Below are positions 23,970-36,571 of a DNA stretch of 64,000 nt, in pieces. Below the pieces are notes generated by a model. The model was given only the letters and a program-made list of their open reading frames with translations, was not told the origin of the DNA and did not search any database. This stretch comes from Rhodosorus marinus. Lineage: Eukaryota > Rhodophyta > Stylonematophyceae > Stylonematales > Stylonemataceae. Made by a program: the position numbers and the translations under genes. The first letter of the stretch is position 1. Each line of letters begins with the position of its first letter. The DNA is taken from the NCBI GenBank assembly GCA_029953675.1, contig JAMWBK010000011.1, positions 310,001 to 374,000 of the forward strand, given 5' to 3'.

Positions 23970-24245
23970 TAGCTAGTCGATTGCGGAGGCTCCTGGAGTG
24001 ACAGAAGCCACTTCAACGCCTGGTGGTCCGTGATGATCTTCAATAGTTCGGCACGTACACACGGAACTTCTTCACCAGGAACGCCACACCCGAACACTCC
24101 TTCTCACTAACCGTATACCTGGTTTATGCCTCTGTGGACATGCATGATGTGAAAGGTATTCGTCGAAGTTGACCATCTTCAGCCTTCCGCAGCATTCCTG
24201 CACAACACCACCGGCTTCGACAGTTCCGACCAAACAAACTGACTA
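23970..24245 (-). mobile_element. Decayed Ty3/gypsy-type pol fragment (RT connection and RNase H)
   Basis: On the minus strand one frame reads YTVSEKECSGVAFLVKKFRVYV, like the YSTTEKELLAVVFAVKKFRxYL region of retrotransposon RNase H. After a frameshift near 24045 the next reads KIITDHQALKWLLSLQEPPQS, matching the ITDHQALKWLLS catalytic motif. Upstream (24140-24245) FVW and QECCGRLK resemble the FxW...C..AF..LK connection. No long terminal repeats or intact frame were seen; this is an inactive relic. Confidence 0.6.
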
Positions 24246-27200
24246 TTGCGTTTCCTGTAGCTGCGTCCACTTCTTGTCAAAATCTTGGATGACAACCCGC
24301 TGTTGTTTGCTCCTCTTCTTGTGTTCCGCGAACTTCCGATCAATAGCGCGCAACAAGTTTCTCCATTTACCTCCCGCTGCACAAGTGAAGCTGATTGGCG
24401 ACCCTTGCGCTTTCTTCAGCACTGACGTACAGCGAAGAAGCTACAAGTCATTAGGATAAGGTACGAATATTTGCCGGAGGCCAGATGAGGATACAATGCG
24501 TGAGAAGGGAAACAAGTCGACGGCTGGAGAACAAGAACTCTCTCCTCAATCGCGAAGCTTGCAAAAGTCTGGGCGTTGAAAACATCAAGGACGAGGCTGA
24601 TGGTTGATGCTGTTAGTATTCCTATCAACCGCTAGCGGAGGCTTGAAAGCTTGAAAAAAATCTAGCCGTTTTGAGTTCGCACTGGGAATTCTGAGGCCTC
24701 ACCTGTTCGCTCGTACGGATTGAGGACCCAATGCGGACTTCAAAATATCACAAACTCTACACGTTGCTTACATTATAAGCATGCAACACGACGTCCACGC
24801 ATGTCTTATTATGTGTTTGGATTGTGTGAAGTGAATCCCTGTGGTATCTCCGTTTATCCCGAGATGCATGCCGACACGGGAAGCACATATATCGTTCGGA
24901 TTAAGGAGGCCTTGGGAAGGAATGCGCTTCTTCTATGTCGTGGAAGGATTATGCCTACAACCGTGAAAGGTTTGTCCCGAACATTGTGGAGAACTTGCTC
25001 AACACATTGCTTAAAGACGTGTGTGAGGTGTCCTTTCAGAAGGGCCTCGGTCCAACTAAGAAGACGCAAATGATGAACCTCCGCATCCGCTTAATCATTC
25101 ACAACACGGATTCTTCTCTTCCATCAAAAAAACGCCCTGTACGCACTCCAAAGTGTCGCGATCGAGAAGGAGGCAGTGAACAGGGTAGGTTCCACAGACA
25201 AACCACAGGCAAGCAGGACTAGTTGAAGCGGCAGGAAAGGACAAAACGGGTGCAAGAGTGGGCTTCAACTAAGCATGAACTCCTTAACCATTGCAAGACC
25301 GCTGCCATCAAGTCACGCGCCCTTATATGATAAGCATTACACCTGATTCAAAGCCATCGACTTAGCCAACCAGAAACGTCTGAACTGACTACGACAGCCA
25401 AAGGCGTCTGAAACAACTTGCCCAATCCTCCACCCCCACAATCCAGCCCAAAATATTTCTCAGCAATGACGACCCCGAACTGGGAGCACCTTGGTCGTCC
25501 CTCCTCAGTACTTGCGGACCCTGTTCACACCACCGCCAAAAAACTTCAAAATTCAAATCGGGAAAAAAACCCTAGTTTTCTGCCTATAAGAATAAGTCCA
25601 ATTGGAGTTTTCGAAGTCCGCGGTTTAAGGGGGCTGAGGAAAACCTGCCTTAACAACATGAATGTAATTTCAAATAAATTTCGGGAAATTGACAGATGGA
25701 GTTAACTTTCTTATTCTACCCCTAAATCAAAGAGATATGTCTTCACTACACAAATGGCCAAATGCCATTTTGGGGAGGGTCCCCAGTCCTGACCTTAATT
25801 TGAGAAGCATATTTCAATAAATATGCCGAAATACATCAATTTCGTTCGGTTTCGGTAAAAAATTCTAAGGCAAAGCTATCAAAACAGTGGAAAATTTCTT
25901 AAATGTAAATCTATATGGACTAAACAAATCAAAACTATTGGCTCCTTGTTGTTTTAGTCGATTTTTTACACCATGAACGTGTTAGGCGAAGGTTACGTAG
26001 AGACTATTGCCGGGGCCCAGAGTCACCAGATACCTTTCGCCATTAGCCCTTTAGTGTGTCAGCTAGTGTGGAACATTGGTCATGATGGATTTGGGCCCCG
26101 GTCCGGGATGTTGAAAAACAAAAAACGGTCCCAGAAGAAAAAATCTATAGTTAGGCGTTTTCCTGTCTGATATTGTCCTCTCTGGGGGGGAGGTCGAGGG
26201 CCAAAACACAATGTAGCCAATGTTCCTTGGGTCACGAAAAATTTTAAGAAATGAAAAGTTGGATAAGATGGCGTCTCTGGTCGCGACGTAGTGGCCTGCT
26301 GGGGAAGATATACCCTAGACATCTTGTTTTAATGAACAAAAGATATTGTGGGGAGAGACGGATTGTGCAGCTGCAAACCTGATCTGGCTCTTGTGGGGTG
26401 GGGATGGGATAAGGGACATCAAGAGCGGACTAGTTGCCCGAATCCAATCGTACAGACGTGTGCACCCCGGCTGAAGAGGTCCTTTTCCTCTTGACTTGCC
26501 GAGCTTGGGTATATTGATCGTAGTAGGTTGGAAACCTAGCCTTGTTTTTGTCTGGAATCTTGCAGAACGCAAACCTTCCCTCGTAGATGAAAGCCAGGGC
26601 GCACTCCGTGGATTCAGGTTAACTGTGAAAAGTGAGAAAATCATTTTGAAAATTGGCCTGCCGGAGTGGGAGTCGATACTGTGCACCTCGACCAGCCTTA
26701 TCAAGTGCAGCCTGGGGAATCGTAAATTCAATATTGTGCGTGGAGAAGACTGTCCTTGTTGAATTTTTTTTTTTCAACACAGAGTTCACAGTTGGTTGTG
26801 TTTTGTTTATCAAATAATCTATCTCTGCTAAGGCGCTGTAAGTATCTATCCAAACCTCTTTTTTCACTTGACTGTTTGCCACAGAGTAAGCTGGCTGATT
26901 TGGATGTAGATGGCTGGAGCTCGTTCTGATTGTGTCTATGGTTGGCTGATGCACATGATTTACATACTCGCCTCCACAATATTTGGTTCGCATGCGCCAC
27001 GAGCGGAACAAAAGGAGCCATGTTGTGAGGTGATGACAGCAATATCATGAGCTCATATTTATTCGCGGAAGACCTTAATCCCGCGAAAAAAAACTTGTGG
27101 AGGGTGTAGTGAGTGCCAGGATTCGTCCACGCAGTTTCAGGAGATTTCCTCAAAGTACAATGACGAGTTCCAACGATGGCACTTTGAGCGCAGAGTACAA

Positions 27201-27824
27201 GCCACATCAAGAAGCGGCAAAAATGTACGAAGGATTGTCCACTACACCCAATCCAAAAACGTTTTTGAGTAAATCCAGCCTGTTAAGGGTCCAAACCCGT
27301 CCCTCAGAAAAAACCTTCACTCACTTTTTTTCGCAGCCACCCCCATACGCCTTCAGCAAAACGAACAGTAAATCCGCCCACGTCCAGATAACGATATCTA
27401 AAAGTAAGGAAGCATTAAGTTGGTACTACGTATATCGCCTCCCCCCCGCTGCTCCTCTTTTTACCCGACGAGGTTAGCCGACAACCGCCCTCACTCGACT
27501 GCCGCTCAACAATCCCCCGTTGATAAAAAACAAATCTATCAAGTGAATATATCGACTAGTGTTTAAAAAAAGGATACAGAAAAGTTTTTATTTTTCGGAA
27601 ATATGACCTCTTCGGAATCGTTGAAAAAACGAAGAAATAGGTTGATTAATGTCTCGAATTATTGCACCCTATGGGATTGAAATGTCGATGAAATTGTTAG
27701 GACCTTGGATTTGTTGGAAAGTGGTATTGTTTTCGGGGGTTTTGCACGCGAGGGAGTTGGAATCGAAGGGCAGGGTTGTTGGCCTCGCTTGAATGGTTTG
27801 GTTGGTGGTTTGAACTCGGAAGCG

Positions 27825-27832
27825 TATATAAA
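27825..27832 (+). promoter_or_regulatory. TATA box of cupin gene A
   Basis: TATATAAA, 114 bases upstream of the cupin ATG at 27946, at the end of a GT-rich stretch. Confidence 0.55.
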
Positions 27833-27945
27833 GGATTCAGGGGTAGTATTGAAGCCCGCTGGCTGCGTCGATGATGCAGACCATTCGCTAGTGGGAAGAA
27901 GTGCTTCTTTTGGAGAAAGTGGTGAAGTTTTTCCGGCTTTGAAAG

Positions 27946-28753
27946 ATGAAGGCTGGTGCGTTTGGTGTATTTTTTCTGCTTGCGGGATGCCTTTATATGG
28001 TATCTGCCATGGAGGGAGAGACTACTCTGGCTGAGCGCAACAGACGTTTCGGGAGTGCAAGTGACTTCGTATTCAACTTGAAAGGAGTTTCAGCAGATTT
28101 TACTCGCGCGGGAGCCAGGATCCAGGGTGGAGATGTCTCCAAGTTTCCTGCGTTGGATAATCTTGGAGTATCCAATACGCTCTTCACTATTAAGCCTTGC
28201 GGAAGTAAGATTGTAGACGTTCATTTTCATTCTTTCTTCCTTGAGTTCCGAGCTGAACTGTTAGTGAAAATCTTCCTTACCGTAGTGAATCTTCCACATT
28301 ACCACCCGCGAGCAACTGAGTTGATATACGTTATCAAAGGGCAGGATCTCACCGTAGCATTCGCGGAAGGTAAGTTTTCCTGGACATGCATGTTTGCTGG
28401 CACGGAACTGACCACGCTTATTTTCGCAAACTATAGAGAACTCTGGACGGAGTGCGGTTGTCAACGTAGTGGGTGAGGGAGACAATGCCGTATTCCCTCA
28501 GGGACTTCTACACTACCAAATCAACCTCAACTGCGAGCACGAGGTGCAGTTCCTCTCATCCCTGAGCAGCCATGACCCTGGCGTTGTGACAGTTCCAGAC
28601 CGCATGTTCGGTTTCGACGACACGGCCCTGGCTGTCGTCTTCAACAACCCGAGAATGAAAAGGTTTAGGAGACAGCGCTTGACCAATCTTAGATCTCTAT
28701 CACATCAGTGCATCGCGGATTGTAGGCGAAAGGGATATTCCATCGCTGCTTAA
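27946..28753 (+). CDS. Germin-like secreted cupin A, three exons
   Basis: Exons 27946-28204, 28286-28369 and 28437-28753, 219 residues. A signal peptide (MKAGAFGVFFLLAGCLYMVSA) is followed by the germin fold. Germin box 1 (LPHYHPRATELIYVIKG) supplies metal ligands H91, H93 and E98; box 2 (GDNAVFPQGLLHYQINLN) supplies H140. DPGVVTVPDRMFG follows, as in plant germin-like proteins, some of which are oxalate oxidases or Mn superoxide dismutases; the activity here is unknown. Both introns fall at the same codon positions and phases as in cupins B and C, and exon 2 is exactly 84 bases in all three. The C-terminus is basic, with a Cys near the end. Confidence 0.92.
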
Positions 28754-31700
28754 AGCAGCTTGAGTATTCAGATAGAATTGTGTTTCTAAACAAAAAAATG
28801 TTTGTATACGAAAGGATAACCAACTCGGAAGCGGAGAGTTGAATAGGGAGTCTGTGATGAAGACATCAAGCTCGACTCACGATGTCGAAAACGAGCGCCT
28901 TATAATGGCTAAACGGTCAACCACGTATTCAGGTGTCCAAAAATGCTGCTCAATATCTTCTTCGACTAGCATTCACCAATTCCCTGTAACGGCAAAGCCT
29001 CAGAGATTATGCTACTCGAACGCACAAACCTTTGAGCGTGCACTCTACAGCCGTCTACTGCTCATCGTTGGCCAGACAATGGAAGCTGCTCCCCGACGAC
29101 TGTGAACAACGTTCTTTACTCCCACGAACCAACCAACGTCCGAAGTCATGGATTTTTATTCCCATAGAACTATCCTTTACGTAAGAAAGTGTATGCGCAG
29201 CTCCTACTCTGTTTCTACCCACCCAACCAAGTCTTCCAACTCCTCTCAACGCTCACTCCTCAAGGCCCCACCTCTCCTACCTCAAGATATCAGCAAAAAA
29301 CGAACACATCTCCCTTAACATCTATGAAACTGGAATTATCGAACAAAAAAGCGGGTGTCTACAGATGTATCTAAAGATATGTACACAGCAAGCAATGTAA
29401 ATATCTAAACCGCGAGAGCGAGTTGGGGAAACGTAGAAACTAGTTTCGACGGGTTGAGGAAAGCTCTTTGAGATTGTGCACAGAAATTCCGTTCGTGCAT
29501 GGCAACTAGTTGGCAACTGTCAGTGCACTCAGCATCCGCGGCATCGACCGCTGGCTGTTCCCTGCAGCTTGAAGTCTCCGCGGACGTACTGGAAAAGTTT
29601 TTTTCTTTGAGCTGCGGTGATGCGGTAGGGAGCTGTAGAATCTGTATGGGGTGGGGTGTGATCTCGAGGAGACTCGACGTATTGGGGCGTTTTTCGTCTC
29701 TTAGTCTTGCCTTGCACGGAGGGTCGATTCGAGCTTTGTATCCCCAGGGTCCGAAATCTATGGCTGCCAGTTGCAGGGCGTGGTGATAGTGATTCCTCTG
29801 CCCCGGTGAAAAGGTGACAAGGGCATTCGCTCGAACAGCCGGTTTGCATTTTGGAACGAGGCACGTCGGTGTTTGCGAAGACTTCCGATCCCGGAGGCTC
29901 TAGCTCCGTTGAGCTTGCTCGAAAGGAAATCGGTAGTAGATCTTGCACCCGGTCCTTCCGGCTCGTCGAAAGTCACAACATGGCGCGGCTTTCGGCACAA
30001 GGTTTCCACCGAATAAGAAACAAATCGCTCTAAACATCATGCCTAGTGCACAAGGAGCGGTGTGATAAATCCTGCAATAAGGAATTAAATGGATCTTGGA
30101 CCAATCCCTCTCAGGGGATTTTGAGTCTCACACACGAATTCGCCTTGCAACTTTTCAACTCGAGCGTGGAGCATCAAGGAAGAACACGCTCACCCTAAAA
30201 CGTGCTACCCCATGGTTGCTCGAAGGTCCACTCAACAAAAAGCCAACAAGATGGTCGAGATGATGAAAGTAAAATTTTGAAACCGACGTAACTAACATCC
30301 GATTCACAATGGACACGCTTTCAACCCAACGAAAACAAACCAAAAACAAATCTTCAAACACGAAAGATATCAAAGCCTGATTCACTTCCAGGATTACATA
30401 CCTACCGTTACCACTAACACAACCCTCACACAGACCCAAAAGTTCATGCCGACCACTCAGACAGCCACTTCCCACGGTACCATGGCGATCTGTGGATACT
30501 CAAAAGCAGCATGCTCGCCGAGGCGTACCACCGCTGCCTGGGCTTGCAAGCCGTTGGACCCTACCTCCTAGTTATCGTTGCGCCTTTCGTAGCGCTTTTA
30601 GGGCTATGTTAGTAACCACCACATACCATAGCGGTCACCCCGCGCACCAATCTCCCCGACTCTCACAAACCCCCAAAACGAACAAAACAAATTGCCAGCA
30701 GCGAAAACAAACCAAAAAAGCCGACCCGCCCATTTCATCCTTTTTCAATTATAAAACCACCACATCGTGCCTAAGTCAACACATCTGCTTAATATCCAAA
30801 AGAGCAAAAATAAAATAATAATTTCCGACTTTATCGAGAGCTGTAAAATTTGGTTTGTTAGTATGTCAACCTAACCCCTACTTTTTACGACTAACTTGCA
30901 CGTAAATATTTCTATTATGTAATATAGAACACTAATTTTCCGTTTCAATACCCCCCTAATTTCAAACCATAAATCATGTTATCCTTTTCGTTAATAAAAA
31001 CCGCCACATCGCCATCTCTCAACAGAAAAAATAAATATATATATAAATAATTCCCAACACTTTCAGAACTGACTCTACTAAGAGAATGCTCTTACCCCTA
31101 TTTTAAATATCTACATCCTTCTGAATATTTCTTGTTTTCATTATTCAACACTATTTTTGCAAGGTAACGCATCCCCCTATAGATTACAATCGAAAATAAT
31201 ATAGTTTTCTATATAAAATATCAATGAAGGAATCTGAGTAAACGCAGCTTCATTCATTTTTTAATGCTAAATTGGATTTTGATTTAGTTGGAAACCAGAA
31301 AACGAAGAAGGGATCATAATTTATTTTCGTCGTACAATATTTAACGATACAACTGTCGATCGCAGCTGTTTTGAAAGCTTTTGGAACCCAGACCAAAAAA
31401 AAGATTAAGATTATTTTCGTTATACAATATATAGACTAGGCAAAGTCTAGGAATGGAGGCAACTCTGAAAGTAGCTCCCTCAGCAGCATCTAAGGTTTGG
31501 TTGGGGAGTTCATTTCCCTACGCTCTGTCGAATATGAAAACTTCCCAGAACCGGAAGGTGGAATTCCCCGCCTACTCCCCAACCCCCCTCCACTCAAACC
31601 GAGTTCCCTACCCTGTGAATTGATTCCCAGGACCATCCAATGCGCTGCAAACATTTGGCCGGATGAGTTCTTGCGCAGAATCGATACTAGCACTGGAGGA

Positions 31701-32190
31701 TAATGCCAACTTCCACATGCTAGTCGAAGTCCACAAACGGGAACAGCTCCCAATGTAGCTCTCCTAGCCGTCATATCCACGAGGAGATCAAGAAACTTTT
31801 GGCTCGGGAGAAAACAAGAAGAATTCTCTTCAACTAGAATTAGTAAGCAAAAGAACCACATTGTTGGATTTTTTTGAAAGAGACACTGGGAGCGTCGCCT
31901 TGATTCGAACGTTGCTGCCTGGTCGCATGGCGGATTCGCCCTACATATTGGTTTCCAGGATTTTGGCTCCGTGGGCGAAACGTGTACGGCCACAATAGAG
32001 TAGCCATGTTATCAGAGGACGACCGTATCTCAAGAGCTTATATGGAAGCCCTAATCTCTCGGAAATCCTCTGGAGAGGGTTGGTGGGGCTGGATTTCTCC
32101 ACGGAGCTTCACCAGTCTCCTGGTTGAAGTTTCAGCAACCTCACTTTGTACCATTAACACTTGTTTCCTTTTTTACGCTATTTACACTTT
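28754..32190. other. Downstream flank of cupin A, including duplication copy 1
   Basis: Contains the first copy of a segmental duplication (29180-30480, listed separately), then about 700 bases of very AT-rich sequence to 31,470 that loosely matches 33,780-34,200. Bases 31,480-32,190 show no supported gene. Confidence 0.4.
29180..30480. repeat. Segmental duplication, copy 1
   Basis: Matches 32280-33650 in order and orientation over about 1.3 kb. Shared phrases include CCAACTCCTCTCAAC, GCATCGACCGCTGG, GAGCTGCGGTGATGCGG, AGGCTCTAGCTCC, ACTCGAGCGTGGAGCA, ACGTGCTACCCCAT and ACCCTCACACAGACCC. Indels between copies break every open frame, so I regard it as non-coding. It lies downstream of intact cupin A. 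Confidence 0.85.
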
Positions 32191-32280
32191 TTACGGTCTT
32201 CCCGCGGGGACTGTATCAGTGGCAGATCATCACCAGCTGCCACCCGATCCAATTTATCTCTGCGTTGAGCCATGCTAGAA
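32191..32280 (+). pseudogene. Cupin (germin-like) relic
   Basis: About 90 bases closely match cupin B around 37139-37228: TACGGTCTTCCCG, GGGACTG, CAGATCA, CACCAGCTGC and TTTATCTCTGCG occur in the same order and spacing. They correspond to the box 2 region with the third histidine codon. The frame is not open in the cupin phase upstream and the rest of the gene is missing. Its position just before duplication copy 2 mirrors intact cupin A before copy 1. Confidence 0.75.
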
Positions 32281-33650
32281 AGTGTATGAGCACCTAATCT
32301 GGATTCTACCTGCCAACCAGGTCTTCCAACTCCTCTCAACTTTCACTCCGCGGCTGCCCCACTCAACTTGCTCTCCGGCTAGATATTTACTTGGCTTTTT
32401 CGGTTAGATATCTTTAGATACATATATACATGGGGATTGTTTTGTTCAATAATTTGAATTTTTCAGATATGTTGGGGAATATCTGAGATTTTTTGCCTGA
32501 GATCTTGGACTTGGAGGGGTTGGAGAAACGTAGAAATTAGTTTCGACGGGTTGAGGAAAAAGTTGGTGAGATCGTGCACAAAAATTCTGCTCGTGCAACC
32601 AGCTGGCCGCTGTCAGACAACGCAGTGTACGCCGCATCGACCGCTGGGTAATCCCTCCTCGAGACCACTGAAGACCTAGCGGAAGGAGGCTTTTTTTGAG
32701 CTGCGGTGATGCGGGTAGGGAGTTGTGGAATCCGATGAGGAGGGGTTTGTTATTCCGGTGAGGTGGTGTGTAGGCATTCTGAGGCTTGTATTGGGGTTCT
32801 TATTGGCTAGTTTCGTCCTTCGAGAGAGGAGGAACAATTTGGGATTCGTATCTCCTCGGCTTCGAACAGCATTGCTTCTAGTTGGTAGGCGTGGTGACAT
32901 TGCTTCCCCGGTCCCGGTGAAACACGGTGATAAGGGTATTCGCTGGAACAGGCGCACGCCGGTTCGCGTTTTGGGACGCGCCACGTGCTTTCTTGCAAGG
33001 AATCCCGATTCGGCAGGCTCTAGCTCCTTTGAACTTGTACTTATGGAATTAGCTATGATGATCGTACACAAATTCCTTCCTGCTTGTGGAACGTCAAATG
33101 ATGACCCGGCGTTTGGTGTATGGAATCCACCAATCAAGAAAAACTCCGTCAAAGCACTATGCACAAGGAGCTGTTTCATCGACAAGCAACCGCTGAACAC
33201 CACCATCGGTACCCAAAGAGCACGAACTGTCCCGCAATGAGGAAACAAATGAAACGTCCCCCGGCCAAATCGCTCACCGGGTAGTTTGAGTCTCACGCGC
33301 GAATTCACCTTCAACTTTTAAACTCGAGCGTGGAGCACAAAGACGTTCACCCTAAAAACGTGCTACCCCATCGTTGCTCAAGGACCCACTCAAGGAAGCA
33401 AAAAGTCAACAACATCGTCCAGATGACGAAAACAAAAAAAAAGAATTTTGCCGGCGACGCTGATCCAAGATCCGATTCACATCCGACACGCATCAAACCC
33501 CAAGCCGAAAAACCGAAACCAAAAAGGCACTCCTCGAACACGAAAGACATCAAACCTACTTTCCACTTTCGAGGTTTCGGTACCTACCGTTACTAACAAA
33601 AACCCTCACACAGACCCAAAAGCTCATGCCGGACTTAGCCGCCCGCCACA
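32281..33650. repeat. Segmental duplication, copy 2
   Basis: Counterpart of 29180-30480. Two long overlapping open frames on opposite strands (32676-33314 and 32725-33240) lie here, but neither is conserved in frame in copy 1, so neither is called as a gene. Confidence 0.85.
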
Positions 33651-36571
33651 GTCCTCACTCACATCGCGACGAATCTCCCCGCAAACGCCCACAGACCAAA
33701 CGAAACCCCACCAAAAACAAATTTTAGCCAAACGCCCAAAACGTACTTTATCAATGCCAACCCTCCCGAAAAGGGTCAATCCACTCGCATTTTATCCTTT
33801 TTATTTTATAAAGAAACCTCGTATCTGCCTAATTCACTATATATCGATAAATATCTAATGAGCAAAAACAAATCAATAATCCACATTTTTTTGAGCGAAG
33901 TTGTAATGTACCCCCTCTATTTTAACATTAAAATGCCTGTAAATATTAAGTTTGTCAATATACCAACCATTTTTCCGTTTCGCATATCACCCCCTCTATG
34001 GAATGAATGTCAAATTGTAAAGCTACAGTTTTTTCAAACAAACAAAATTTAAATACCAGTTTTTTAATGGCAAATTGGGGTTTGAAGGCTTTTGTAATCA
34101 CGACAATGAAAAAAGTGCATAATTATTTTCGTTAGACAATATTTCTGCGTCGTTTACTTTTCAGGCTGGAAAAACAAGCAGAATTCTAATCAATAATATT
34201 GGTAAGCCAAAAAACGAACTATTGTATTTTGGAATAAATAGTGAATATTCTAGTTGCTTCGTAGGTCATGACAGGTGACGACTTATCCTTTTTCTTATCT
34301 GGAAGCACCATGTTTCTATGGACTTAGCATAGTCCCATGTTACCATGCCGAGAGTAATATGAAACAGGAAACCCGGGCCAGAGTTGGTTTATGATTTTGA
34401 TATGGTTTGTTTTTCTGGCGTGACTTCGTCGTTTTCGTTTTTATTTTATTTTTGAAATGTTTGAAAGGGTTTGTCGTTTAGGGAGTTTTTAGATATGTTC
34501 TGGGACAGATTGGGAATGTTGCTGTGAAGGGGGAAGAAGACGAACCGGGTATGAAGTGCTGTTTGAATTCACGGGTCCCCAACAGTGCACTTCGGATAGT
34601 GCTCTTGGATCGACGAGGTTGAACGTGAGCTGGTCTTTTGCGATCACGTCCGCGATGTGGTATGACTCTTGAGATCTGGGTTTTTGACTGGGATGGGCCG
34701 AGCTACGTACCCTCGGCCGAGTCTGTTTGTTGTAAAATTTGAACGGCGGAAGTGGAGGTGTGGAAAACGCTTCTACTCGTTGAAGCATGGGTGCGGTTCT
34801 GCTGTGGGTTCCCACCGAGAATTCAGGCTAGTTCCGTTTAGTCACGAGTAGCTGAGAGTTGGGTTCTTCGGCACGACCTGTCCGCATCGGCTACACGTCG
34901 GATTTTTGATCTAGTAGCAGAGTTTGCTTGTCCTTCTTCATTTGGCTCTAATTGGGTTCGCTAGAGTTTTGCTGTCTTTTTGTTGTCGAGAGTGCCCTTG
35001 CATGGATATCATAGAAGTAAGCAAGTCTACGGACTCCATGTCCGTAAGGCCAGTTGCGCACACCCTCCGATATCTGTTCGAATTCGCACTAAAATCCGGT
35101 TGTTTATATGAAAAAATGGACCCTGTAGTTAAATTTGATTATGAAGCACAAGCGCTAGGGCCCTGTGACTCTGTCTCCTTCCATGTTAATCCTTGTTTCA
35201 CGTCACAACGTAGCAGTGAACATTGTCTCTGGTCGTCAAGCGACGCTCTACCTACCTTGCCGATTGCAGCATCACTGATAGGCATATAGACGCTTTGTGT
35301 AATCAGCCGCTTGCTACCAAACCGCTACAGTGTTTCAGTCCCACCCTAGGCACGAACAACAAACAAACCCTACTGCGTAGCGTGCGCTCAGTGCACGATA
35401 CTTCCTACAAGGTGAGGGACTGTCGCGGCATATCTCTCTATCAGCGTAGAGGCATTTACCCCTCACTGTGAGTCCAACGAAAACCGCCAACCTCCGCCCC
35501 AATCTGATAAAACTCTCCAAAAACCCCCCGCTGGTAAAGAGTTCTTCAATCCTAGCGAAAAAGAAGAACCAAAACAAAAGCAAATGAGAGCCCTACCGAA
35601 CGGGTAAAAAGGAAAACGGCATCCCACGTAGCCACACATCTCCCCACTACATAAAAATCGATACTTAAAAAACCTGTTGTATCGACCCCCCCTCCAACAG
35701 CTCGCCCCCTTTGCGACCACGTTCACCAAAACACAATACCCAAATCAACTCCATACTATCTAAATCTATAACGCTCACCCCCGCCATTCTGTACCTTAAA
35801 AAACATCCAAAAAACACACGAAAACTTCCATTCCCATTCGACAATCTACGAAATCTGTTAGAACTGCAAGTTCCCTTAATAGGTTTTAAAAATATAATTA
35901 TCGATGTTCGAAAGAAGAGGTGAAATAATTTCATATTTTAAATGAATAGTGTCACTATCCCCAATCTATTTGTATTTGCAGGTAATTTTTAGTACGTTGA
36001 GCGAACAGCATTTTTTTTTGATTTTGTCCCTTTTTTTGGCCCGAAAATTACTGGCCTTTTCGACGGAAAGAGTGGTCTTACGTTTTTCTTCGAATTTTTT
36101 TTCGGGCCAAGCAGGTTTTTTTAGACCTTGCCTCTGGTTGATGGAGTATAGTGTAACAGTGGCCTTGGTTTCACCTTTTTTTTTGGCCCCTGAAATGGAT
36201 TTGGTGATAGCAAACGCTCTCCTGATGGACTTTTTTTTCTTGTGCGCTTTTTGGATTTTTTTCCTTTAAGCGAGTAGTAACATTGGAAACCATACTGATG
36301 AGATTTTTGGCCCGCAGTGATGAGAACTGGTTTTTATAAGAGGGAAAGGAGGAAATTCGTAAAAATGCTCAAAATCCGGATCGTTTTATAGGTTTTTGTG
36401 AGGTGACGTCTTGTGAGCAGAAAGGGTTTATAAACGACCGACCAACAGGTTTAGGTTGGACATGGAGCTAGAGATGGATAGATAGTGAGGTGCAGCGAAG
36501 ATCCGACATAGTACTTACGCCTTTTTCAGGGGTGCTGAATACCGATCGCGTAGATTTCTGAGTGCGAAGCA
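33651..36571. other. Spacer between duplication copy 2 and cupin B
   Basis: About 2.9 kb, AT-rich to 34,450. Minus-strand 34,489-34,815 and plus-strand 34,924-35,289 contain open frames without recognised domains. 35,460-35,900 is C+A-rich on the plus strand; 35,950-36,260 is T-rich. TTTATAA elements near 36,330 and 36,429 may serve cupin B. Confidence 0.35.

Larger units (their letters stand above)
22449..27824. other. Gene-free accessory region, about 5.4 kb
   Basis: Holds the promoter of FG-GAP gene 1, a 214-base direct repeat, a decayed gypsy-type fragment near 24,000, and several unconvincing open frames (24,720-25,220; 26,500-26,760 plus; 26,620-27,210 minus). None of the frames shows a domain I can name. 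Confidence 0.4.

Noticed and set aside
24720-25222. Frames with MHADTG, reminiscent of histone H2B (HxDTG)
   Set aside because: Only a six-residue resemblance; the rest does not follow the histone fold sequence.
26619-27210. Overlapping minus-strand frames of 130 and 160 codons
   Set aside because: No recognisable motif, biased composition, no supporting splice sites.
31860-31985. Possible minus-strand tRNA with a GTTCGAATC B-box-like stretch
   Set aside because: The T-arm stem does not pair, the A box is poor and the acceptor stem pairs for only five bases.
32676-33314. 212-codon minus frame and 171-codon plus frame in duplication copy 2
   Set aside because: Neither frame is kept in copy 1, where indels break them; no domain recognised.
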